From an uncultured Microbacteriaceae bacterium (GTDB lineage: Bacteria > Actinomycetota > Actinomycetes > Actinomycetales > Microbacteriaceae), in contig CAIVOR010000105.1 of the NCBI GenBank assembly GCA_903907615.1, forward strand, positions 1 through 17,628: a DNA stretch of 17,628 nucleotides, read 5' to 3'. A program made the translations under genes and the position numbers. Positions 8,120 through 13,490 of the stretch are shown here, piece after piece (position 1 is the first letter of the stretch; each line of letters opens with the position of its first letter). The notes beneath the pieces were generated by a model that saw only the letters and a program-made list of their open reading frames with translations, was not told the DNA's origin and did no database searches.

Positions 8120-8997
8120 TGCCGAAGGATTCCCAGGGACTGCTTATTCCGGGCACACTCAGTGCCACGCGAGCCGTCCCTCCCCCCATTTCGCGGCCCG
8201 AATACGTGGGCAAGACCGCACCGGCGGCCTACGCGGGAGACGATACCTATGACACCGCGGCCATCGAGCGCGTCCGCACAGCTGGGCGTATCGCCGCCGG
8301 TGCTCTCGACGCCGTTGGGCGTGCGATTGCTCCGGGCATGACGACCGATGACATCGACGCGATTGCACACGACTACGTGGTCTCCCACGGCGCGTACCCG
8401 TCGACGCTCGGCTATCGGGGATATCCCAAGTCAAGCTGCACCTCGCTCAATGAGGTGATCTGCCACGGAATCCCGGATGACACGGTGCTTTCCGACGGCG
8501 ACATCGTGAACGTGGACGTCACGGCCTTTCTCGACGGAGTGCACGGCGATACAAACCGCACCTTTATGGTCGGCGAACCGGTGCCCGAAGTACGCGATCT
8601 TGTCGAGCGCACGCACGAAGCAATGATGCGCGGAATAAAGGCCGTCGCCCCGGGTCGTCAGGTCAACATCATCGGGCGAGCCATCGAGTCGTACGCCAAA
8701 CGATTCGGTTACGGTGTGGTGCGGGATTACACGGGCCACGGAGTGGGCACGCACTTCCACTCGGGCTTGATCATTCCGCACTACGACTCCGCTCCGATTT
8801 ATGACACCGAAATCAAGGTGGGCATGATCTTCACGATTGAGCCCATGCTGACCCTCGGCACCCACGAGTGGGACATCTGGGACGACAACTGGACGGTGGT
8901 CACTCGGGACCGGTCGATAACGGCTCAGTTTGAGCACACCATCGTGGTCACCGAATCCGGAGCAGAGATACTCACCCTCTCGGAGTCGGGCTCATGA
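8119..8997 (+). CDS. map: Type I methionine aminopeptidase, MetAP1c-like
   Basis: The enzyme removes the initiator methionine from nascent proteins. The 292 residues comprise an N-terminal extension of about 45 residues and the pita-bread catalytic domain. The extension includes VPPPISRPEYVGK, the proline-rich linker typical of mycobacterial MetAP1c (MapB) that is thought to help ribosome binding. All five metal ligands are present: D133 (NVDV), D144 (HGDTNRTF), H207 (GHGVG), E241 (TIEPM) and E272 (FEHT). The substrate-side histidine H116 is in NEVICHGIP. The last four bases overlap the ppgK start (ATGA, 8994-8997), so the two genes are translationally coupled. Identity is secure by near-continuous resemblance to the MapB pattern. 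Confidence 0.96.
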   Translation: MPKDSQGLLIPGTLSATRAVPPPISRPEYVGKTAPAAYAGDDTYDTAAIERVRTAGRIAAGALDAVGRAIAPGMTTDDIDAIAHDYVVSHGAYPSTLGYRGYPKSSCTSLNEVICHGIPDDTVLSDGDIVNVDVTAFLDGVHGDTNRTFMVGEPVPEVRDLVERTHEAMMRGIKAVAPGRQVNIIGRAIESYAKRFGYGVVRDYTGHGVGTHFHSGLIIPHYDSAPIYDTEIKVGMIFTIEPMLTLGTHEWDIWDDNWTVVTRDRSITAQFEHTIVVTESGAEILTLSESGS

Positions 8998-9734
8998 CCC
9001 AACTCGCGGTTGGCGTGGATATCGGGGGCACCGGGATTAAGGCCGGCCTCGTCGACATCGCCACCGGTGAATTCTCTGCCGAACGCATCAAGGTCGAAAC
9101 ACCGGCCGGAGGTGAACCCGAGGACATTGCTCACGTCGTTCGCGAAGTAATTGAGACTCTTGCCCCATCGAACGATGTCCCCATCGGCGTCGCCTTTCCC
9201 TCGGCAATTGTGGACGGGGTCACGCGCCTGGCCGCCAACGTGTCAAAGCGCTGGATTGACTTTGCCGCGGAGTCATTTTTCGAACAGGAACTCGGTCGCC
9301 CCATCCATTTCGTGAACGATGCGGACGCGGCCGGCTTCGCCGAAGCCACGTTCGGCGCGGCACGTGGCGTCAATGGACTCGTCATCATGACCACGCTCGG
9401 CACCGGCATTGGCAGTGCCCTGATCTACAACGGCGTCTTGGTTCCCGGCTCCGAGCTCGGCCACCTCGAAATCGACGGCCGGGAGGCCGAGGCCTTTGCC
9501 GCGAATCGCGTGCGAGAAGGCGAGGGACTCGATTGGCCCACGTGGGCCGCGCGCCTCACCGAGTTCTACGCGCACGTAGAAATGCTTTTTTCTCCGCAAC
9601 TGTTTCTCATCGGCGGCGGTGTGTCGAAACACGCCGAGGAATTCATCCCCCTCATCACTGTGCGCACACCCGTTCAGGTCGCTCAATTGCGCAACGACGC
9701 GGGGATTCTGGGCGCTGCCGCCCTCGCCGTCTGA
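8994..9734 (+). CDS. ppgK: Polyphosphate glucokinase (ROK family)
   Basis: PpgK phosphorylates glucose to glucose 6-phosphate using inorganic polyphosphate and usually also ATP. The 246-residue protein has the phosphate-1 loop VGVDIGGTGIKAG (6-18), the catalytic NDADAAG (108-114), phosphate-2 TLGTGIGSA (134-142) and the ExGH glucose-contact motif in SELGHLE (E154-H157). Near the C-terminus, SPQLFLIGGGVSKHAEEFIPL and RNDAGILGAA are characteristic of actinobacterial polyphosphate glucokinases. The CxCGxxGC zinc motif of ordinary ROK kinases is absent, as usual in this subgroup. GGAG lies about 10 nt upstream of the ATG, and the start overlaps map by 4 bp. The link to map looks like an operon of convenience rather than a pathway. 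Confidence 0.93.
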   Translation: MTQLAVGVDIGGTGIKAGLVDIATGEFSAERIKVETPAGGEPEDIAHVVREVIETLAPSNDVPIGVAFPSAIVDGVTRLAANVSKRWIDFAAESFFEQELGRPIHFVNDADAAGFAEATFGAARGVNGLVIMTTLGTGIGSALIYNGVLVPGSELGHLEIDGREAEAFAANRVREGEGLDWPTWAARLTEFYAHVEMLFSPQLFLIGGGVSKHAEEFIPLITVRTPVQVAQLRNDAGILGAAALAV

Positions 9735-9750
9735 CCGACGCCTGCGGTCA
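9732..9750. other. Small hairpin between convergent ppgK and rnpB
   Basis: TGACCG (9732-9737) and CGGTCA (9745-9750) form a perfect 6-bp stem with a 7-nt loop. It includes the ppgK stop codon and lies directly beyond the 3' end of rnpB. Neither side has a T tract, so it is only a weak candidate for a shared transcription end. Confidence 0.3.
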
Positions 9751-9751
9751 T

Positions 9752-10124
9752 GTCACAAGTGGATGGGCCGACCGATACGCCGGGTTCTGTCTAGACCCGA
9801 AGGTCCGAGACGGTCATCTCTCTCGTCAATCGTGTTACCACGATCCTCTAGCGGCCTACCCGAGAACTAGACGAGCAGCCATAGCGTTCTCTGTTTGACC
9901 TTGCTCCGAACGAGGTTTACCTAGCCAGCTCGCTCACACGAACTGCTGGTGGTCTCTTACACCACCGTTTCACCCTTACCCCCGAGGGGGCGGTCTACTT
10001 TCTGTTGCACTTTCTCGCGGGTTACCCCGAGTGGACGTTATCCACCGTTCTGCTCTGCGGAGCCCGGACGTTCCTCGGCACCCGAAGGTGACGCGACCGT
10101 CTGGTCGACCCATTCACTTGTGAG
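9752..10124 (-). ncRNA. rnpB: RNase P RNA, bacterial type A
   Basis: This is the catalytic RNA that trims 5' leaders from pre-tRNAs. Read on the minus strand, the 5' half carries GAGGAACGTCCGGGCTCC, the conserved CR-I/P4 side in the form used by actinobacteria, then GCAGAGCAG and AGTGCAACAGAAAGTAGACC. The 3' half carries GTAAACCTCGTTCGGAGCAA, GGTCAAACAG, CGGGTAGGCCGCTAGAGG and the terminal GACAGAACCCGGCGTATCGG. The two ends pair as an extended P1: CACAAGTGAATGGGTCGACC near the 5' end against GGTCGGCCCATCCACTTGTG near the 3' end. This pairing sets the approximate limits, so they may be off by 5-15 nt. The gene converges on ppgK and follows rnhA on the same strand. Confidence 0.95.
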
Positions 10125-10129
10125 TGCTC

Positions 10130-10135
10130 AGTTTA
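10130..10135 (-). promoter_or_regulatory. Candidate -10 of rnpB
   Basis: TAAACT on the minus strand lies about 7 nt upstream of the predicted RNase P RNA 5' end. Its first three bases (10135-10133) are the TAA stop of rnhA, so the promoter's upstream part would be inside the rnhA coding region. The -35 region is weak. Confidence 0.5.
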
Positions 10136-10549
10136 GGCGCGAAACGACGCCTGGGCATCCATCGCCCGGTTGGCCACGGCGTCGGCACGAGCATTCTCCG
10201 CACGCGGAACCCATTCGAAGGTGACCGGGCGCGAGCCAATGACTGAGCGAGCCTCGCTGGCGAGCACGGCCATGTCGGGGTGCTTGATTTTCCACCGTCC
10301 GCTCATCTGCTCGACAACCAGTTTGGAATCCATGCGCACGTGAACGTGCGCCTCGTTGTGGATCTCAAAGGCGCACTGCAGTCCGGCAATCATGCCGCGA
10401 TACTCAGCAACGTTGTTGGTCGCGACTCCCACATAAACGCCGACCTCAACGAGCACCACGCCCGATTCGAGGTCGATGACGACCGCGCCTCCGGCAGCCG
10501 TTCCGGGATTTCCGCGGGATCCGCCATCCGCCTCAACGATGAGCTTCAC
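10133..10549 (-). CDS. rnhA: Ribonuclease HI-family protein
   Basis: The protein is predicted to degrade the RNA strand of RNA-DNA hybrids. It is 138 residues and consists only of an RNase H fold. The start DGGSRGNPG places D8 as the first catalytic aspartate, followed by E49 in NNVAEYRG, D74 in RMDSKLVVEQ and D123 in RAENARADAVANRAMD, so the DEDD set is complete. In M. tuberculosis the corresponding gene (Rv2228c) is fused to an acid phosphatase domain; here that domain is missing and rnpB follows at once. The GTG start overlaps the stop of the zinc-ribbon gene by 4 bp (10546-10549), indicating translational coupling. The class assignment is sure; whether it is the main RNase H of the cell is not. 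Confidence 0.92.
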   Translation of the reverse strand: MKLIVEADGGSRGNPGTAAGGAVVIDLESGVVLVEVGVYVGVATNNVAEYRGMIAGLQCAFEIHNEAHVHVRMDSKLVVEQMSGRWKIKHPDMAVLASEARSVIGSRPVTFEWVPRAENARADAVANRAMDAQASFRA

Positions 10550-11286
10550 GCGCTCGCCTCGTCACCAACGGGACGGACCAGGATGCAGTTTGAATCGGGG
10601 CACAACAACACGTCGTCAGATTCCGCGTGTCGAATGATGTCGAGATCGCTTTCGCTCAACAGCATGCCCGTCGCCACCGAGACACCGTTGATCAAGAGAC
10701 CCGCGCCAATGCCGTAACGCTCGCGTTGCTTCTCGTACAGCGCCGTGAGTTCGGCGGGAAGACCGTTGGCGATGTCGTTGCGCAGGCGCGTCATGTTGGC
10801 AATCTCGGTGTCTAGTTCTGCCTCGCGCTGGCCAAGCTGCTCCTCAAGCGCCACCCGCTGAGCCGTGACCACCGCGAGTTCGTCGACAACGGCATCGAGG
10901 TCTGCCTGGGCTCGCTCCACCGACTCGAGCACCTGAAGTTCGGCATCGTCCAACTCCGACGTGCGCCGCGTGAGCGTCTCGATCTCGTGTTCGAGCCCCG
11001 CAATGTCTTTGGGGTTCGACGAGTTTTGCAACAAATTCGTATCGCGTGCCAGGCGCTCCGCGGCCACGCGCCGATCCGATTCGAGGCGGGACAGCTCGGT
11101 GCGGAGGTCTTCCGTGACACCCGTGGCCTCCACCAACCGTGCCCCGAGTGCGGACAATGCCGCCGTCACCTCAGCCAGTTGTGCGAGCTGCGGCATTTTT
11201 GCGCGTTCGACACGTCGCTGGGCAATGCCGGTGTCGTGTTCTTGGAGGGTGACCAAAGCGAGCTGATCGTGGGGTGATGCCTTCAC
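10546..11286 (-). CDS. Coiled-coil protein with degenerate C4 zinc ribbon (COG1579-like)
   Basis: This 246-residue protein matches the actinobacterial family of Rv2229c. Residues about 20-185 are a long, Leu/Glu/Arg-rich coiled coil, including the marker NSSNPKDIAGLEHEIETL. The C-terminus should be a C4 zinc ribbon. Here the segment that would hold the first Cys pair reads GAGLLINGVSVATGMLL, with no cysteine, and only C229 and C234 remain in LLCPDSNCILVRP. Zinc binding is therefore doubtful. The start is GTG at 11284-11286, with no clear ribosome site, so the start is less certain than the family. It lies 36 bp after the NIF3 gene and overlaps rnhA by 4 bp. The exact function of the family is not established. 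Confidence 0.88.
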   Translation of the reverse strand: MKASPHDQLALVTLQEHDTGIAQRRVERAKMPQLAQLAEVTAALSALGARLVEATGVTEDLRTELSRLESDRRVAAERLARDTNLLQNSSNPKDIAGLEHEIETLTRRTSELDDAELQVLESVERAQADLDAVVDELAVVTAQRVALEEQLGQREAELDTEIANMTRLRNDIANGLPAELTALYEKQRERYGIGAGLLINGVSVATGMLLSESDLDIIRHAESDDVLLCPDSNCILVRPVGDEASA

Positions 11287-11322
11287 GCGTAATCGTCTGC
11301 TTTCTGATGGTGGCGTCGCGTG

Positions 11323-12177
11323 CTACTGCACAACAACGAAATCCCAGGGGTCGGTGCGAATGTCGCTCACGGTCACGTCGACTCCGGGGAGGAGTGCCCG
11401 GACCTCGTGGGCGGCGTGTTCCAGCCACAGCCATTCCGCGGCCCAGTGGGACACGTCAACGAGTGCCGGACCTCCCAAACGTAAGCTCTGCTCGCGAGAT
11501 TCTTGTGCGGAATGGTGTCGCAGATCACTCGTCACATAGACATCGGCCGCGGTGACCAGCGGATGCGCCAAGAGTGAGTCGCCGGCTCCTGCGCACAGCG
11601 CGACGCGTGAAACCGGTTGAGCGTAGTCGCCCGAAACACGAACGCCCTGTGCCGTAGCGGGGAGCACGTCGGCAACGCGGCGGGCGAATTCGCCCAGGGT
11701 GAGTTGCGTGTCAAGGTCCCCCACGCGCCCCAAGCCACTGTCCGGCGATAAGGATTGCGTGAGCGGAACCACGTTCGTCACGCCGAGGAGCCGCGCCATC
11801 ATCGCTGACGTGCCCGTGGGTACAACATCAGCGTTGGTGTGTGCGGCCAGCAGTGCAACATCGTTGCGGATGAGGTCGGCCACAAGCGCGCCCTTGTAGC
11901 GATCTTCTGCCACAGACGTGACACCGCGCATGAGCAACGGGTGGTGCGTGATCAGCACATCGATGTTGGCACCGACGGCCTCAGCGACGGTTGCGGCCAC
12001 GGCATCGACGGCGAAACGAATGGATCGCACGGGCTGATCGAGGCGCCCCGTCACGAGCCCGGGAGCATCCCAGTCCTCTGCTCCGGCTACCGGCCAGAGT
12101 TCGTGCAAGACCTGGATGACCTCAGCCAAGGTCCGCGGCGTCTCCGGAGAATCTGCGGCGTCGGGAGGAGGAGTCAT
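11323..12177 (-). CDS. NIF3-like dinuclear metal-centre protein (DUF34)
   Basis: This 284-residue protein belongs to the NIF3/YbgI family, sometimes labelled GTP cyclohydrolase 1 type 2. Metal ligands expected for the family are visible: H78-H79 in DVLITHHPLLMRG, D117 in AAHTNADVV, and H244 with E248 in VDVSHWAAEW. CAGAGDSLL (195-203) and TSDLRHHSAQES (216-227) are further markers. It is shorter than the mycobacterial homologue, consistent with lacking or shortening the inserted middle domain. ATG at 12175-12177 was chosen because it leaves a 7-bp gap after the upstream stop and gives a normal family start; the longer frame to 12351 would overlap the upstream gene. The ribosome site is weak. 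The biochemical role is unresolved, though metal-dependent activity is likely. Confidence 0.9.
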   Translation of the reverse strand: MTPPPDAADSPETPRTLAEVIQVLHELWPVAGAEDWDAPGLVTGRLDQPVRSIRFAVDAVAATVAEAVGANIDVLITHHPLLMRGVTSVAEDRYKGALVADLIRNDVALLAAHTNADVVPTGTSAMMARLLGVTNVVPLTQSLSPDSGLGRVGDLDTQLTLGEFARRVADVLPATAQGVRVSGDYAQPVSRVALCAGAGDSLLAHPLVTAADVYVTSDLRHHSAQESREQSLRLGGPALVDVSHWAAEWLWLEHAAHEVRALLPGVDVTVSDIRTDPWDFVVVQ

Positions 12178-12184
12178 GGAATCA

Positions 12185-12676
12185 CTACCGGGGTGAGGTT
12201 CCGTACAGAACCTCGTCAAACGTCGGGCGGGGTCGACCGTTCGACCCGAGCGTGACAGTGGGCTGTGCGTTTTGCGCGGCGGGTGACGTGAATGCCCCCG
12301 TGGGGAGTGCGCTGTTGCTCGGAGCGACGTGCTCACCCCGCGGCTCGTCAATCACGAACGGAGTGGCCTCGAGGGGATCGCCACTGTCGCTCGACGTGGC
12401 ATAGGCGCGCGCATCCTCCGTCGACGGTGCCACAAAGGAAGCGCGAGAAACCTGCGGGGTCAACGGGTAGTCGGCTCCGCCGAGTTCGACATCAATCGTC
12501 TCCTCATCGGAGGACTCGACCGGTGCGTCGGACGGTGCGTCGGACGGAGCAGAAGAAGCGGAGGAAACCGACGTGGGAACGGCCCCCGCTATTCCGATAT
12601 CGCCCAAGAGCGACGCATAAAGGTCGTCAGTGCTGTTGTTGTCACTGCCAGGAGTCGGGGGGTACGTGTCGCTCAC
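12185..12676 (-). CDS. Hypothetical acidic, low-complexity protein
   Basis: I do not recognise this 163-residue protein. It is rich in Ser, Ala, Pro, Asp and Glu, has no cysteine, and shows no hydrophobic segment, so it is probably largely disordered and cytosolic. It contains a DAPSDAPSDAP repeat encoded by a 12-bp tandem duplication (12522-12545), and an acidic run ESSDEETIDVE. The C-terminus GRPRPTFDEVLYGTSPR looks more structured and could be a short binding motif. GTG at 12674-12676 is preceded by ACGGAG at good spacing, which supports real translation. Its stop is 7 bp from the NIF3 start, so it appears to be the first gene of the NIF3/zinc-ribbon/rnhA run. Codon-level composition resembles its neighbours. 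Confidence 0.7.
   Translation of the reverse strand: MSDTYPPTPGSDNNSTDDLYASLLGDIGIAGAVPTSVSSASSAPSDAPSDAPVESSDEETIDVELGGADYPLTPQVSRASFVAPSTEDARAYATSSDSGDPLEATPFVIDEPRGEHVAPSNSALPTGAFTSPAAQNAQPTVTLGSNGRPRPTFDEVLYGTSPR
12522..12545. repeat. 12-bp tandem repeat, two copies
   Basis: GGTGCGTCGGAC occurs twice back to back, followed by a partial copy (GGAGC). The repeat is in frame and produces the DAPS repeats of the disordered protein. It is a likely site of length change by slippage. Confidence 0.85.
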
Positions 12677-12746
12677 ATTGACTCCGTCTCTGTGTGTTCC
12701 TCGCGGCGCCCGTGGGACATTCGCGCGGAGTATTGCGGTGGTCGAG

Positions 12747-12819
12747 TGGGCCCTACCGGGCTCGAACCGATGACATCCACGGTGTAAACGTGGCGCTCTA
12801 CCAACTGAGCTAAAGGCCC
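12747..12819 (-). tRNA. tRNA-Val (anticodon UAC)
   Basis: The 73-nt gene folds as a standard cloverleaf: acceptor GGGCCTT with AGGGCCC (one G-U pair), D arm GCTC-AGTTGGTA-GAGC, anticodon stem CCACG/CGTGG with loop TTTACAC, a 5-nt variable loop and T arm ATCGG-TTCGAGC-CCGGT. The anticodon TAC is at 12784-12786 (complement), and the discriminator is A. CCA is not encoded. It stands alone between the peroxiredoxin gene and the hypothetical gene, on the same strand. Confidence 0.97.
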
Positions 12820-12822
12820 TTC

Positions 12823-12849
12823 GCAGGCAAGTCTAACCGAATTGCCTGC
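12823..12849 (-). terminator. Inverted repeat after the peroxiredoxin gene, possible terminator
   Basis: GCAGGCAA (12823-12830) and TTGCCTGC (12842-12849) are perfect 8-bp arms with an 11-nt spacer. It begins 9 nt after the peroxiredoxin stop and ends 3 nt before the tRNA. It lacks a T tract. The spacer and one arm contain TAGACT, a candidate -10 for the tRNA, so a terminator and a promoter may overlap here. Confidence 0.4.
12830..12835 (-). promoter_or_regulatory. Candidate -10 of tRNA-Val
   Basis: TAGACT on the minus strand ends 10 nt before the mature tRNA 5' end. It is the same hexamer found before panB, fabD and the peroxiredoxin gene. No good -35 was seen. Confidence 0.45.
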
Positions 12850-12858
12850 TGTTCCGAC

Positions 12859-13317
12859 TTACAGCGAAGCGAGTGCGTCGCGGTAAGCCGAGAGGTCGCG
12901 CGCGACTCCCGGTTCGGTCACAATCGTGGACGCAACGCGGCCGTCCTTGCCGATGAGGAACGTGGCGCGGTTGGCGATTCCCGCCTCTTCGAGGAAGACG
13001 CCGTAGGCGCGCGCCACTTCGCCGTGCGGCCAGAAATCGGCCAGCATGGGGAACTCGTAACCCTCGTGCTCAGCAAATGCGCGCTGCGCAAAGTGCGAGT
13101 CAACAGAGATACCGATGACCTGAACGTCGTCTTCGATGAACGCCGTGATGTTGTCGCGGAGCTCGCACAGTTCGCCCGTGCAAATTCCACTGAAGGCTAG
13201 GGGGAAGAAGACCAGAGCAACAGCGCTCTTGTCGAGGTAGTCACTGAGCGTGACGGTCTCCCCGAACTGGTTCTTCAGGCTGAATGCGGGGGCGATGTCG
13301 CCGACGCTGATTGTCAT
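12859..13317 (-). CDS. Peroxiredoxin, AhpE/Bcp type
   Basis: This 152-residue thiol peroxidase reduces hydroperoxides in the cytosol. The active-site segment FFPLAFSGICTGELCELRD matches the PxxxS/TxxC motif: P39, S43 and peroxidatic Cys C46. A second cysteine, C51, sits five residues on, the spacing of the resolving cysteine in Bcp/PrxQ enzymes. The closest remembered pattern is M. tuberculosis AhpE, which has Asp there. DFWPHGEVARAYGVF and GIANRATFLIGKDG are strongly AhpE-like. ATG at 13315-13317 is preceded by GGAGG at 5 nt spacing, a strong ribosome site. The frame stays open into antisense of aceE, which I reject. It is divergent from aceE, as ahpE lies close to aceE in mycobacteria. Confidence 0.92.
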   Translation of the reverse strand: MTISVGDIAPAFSLKNQFGETVTLSDYLDKSAVALVFFPLAFSGICTGELCELRDNITAFIEDDVQVIGISVDSHFAQRAFAEHEGYEFPMLADFWPHGEVARAYGVFLEEAGIANRATFLIGKDGRVASTIVTEPGVARDLSAYRDALASL

Positions 13318-13367
13318 GAATCCTCCACTGATGATGTCTCCCATCGAAAGCCGGATGGGTGCACAAC

Positions 13368-13373
13368 AGTCTA
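13368..13373 (-). promoter_or_regulatory. Candidate -10 of the peroxiredoxin gene
   Basis: TAGACT on the minus strand would start transcription near 13361, giving a leader of about 44 nt that contains the GGAGG ribosome site. It lies in the 135-bp gap shared with aceE. Confidence 0.4.
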
Positions 13374-13383
13374 GGGCGACCGA

Positions 13384-13389
13384 TAGAGT
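13384..13389 (+). promoter_or_regulatory. Candidate -10 of aceE
   Basis: TAGAGT lies 63 nt before the first aceE ATG and only 10 bp from the opposed peroxiredoxin -10. It would give a leader of about 56 nt to ATG 13453. No clear -35 was seen, so this is tentative. Confidence 0.3.
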
Positions 13390-13441
13390 GGAGATTCCTC
13401 TTCTATGTGCCACCAGCACCGAGGAACCTCCCTGCTGATAC

Positions 13442-13490
13442 AAGGACGCGGCATGACCTGCCGGCCTGATGTGGAAGGACGCGGCATGAC
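13442..13490 (+). repeat. Duplicated ribosome site plus start codon of aceE
   Basis: The 16-bp sequence AAGGACGCGGCATGAC occurs at 13442-13457 and again at 13475-13490, exactly 33 bp (11 codons) apart. Each copy has an AAGGA-type ribosome site and an ATG (13453 and 13486), and both ATGs are in the aceE frame with no stop between them. Confidence 0.9.

Noticed and set aside
8107..8388. Upstream extension of the SPOR-like small gene
   Set aside because: It is antisense to map; the protein's recognisable part starts right after ATG 8106.
9949..10224. Open frame across rnpB
   Set aside because: The region is explained by RNase P RNA, and the translation resembles no protein.
12178..12351. Upstream extension of the NIF3 frame
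   Set aside because: It would overlap the upstream gene by more than 160 bp in another frame, and the translation there is Arg/Pro-rich filler.
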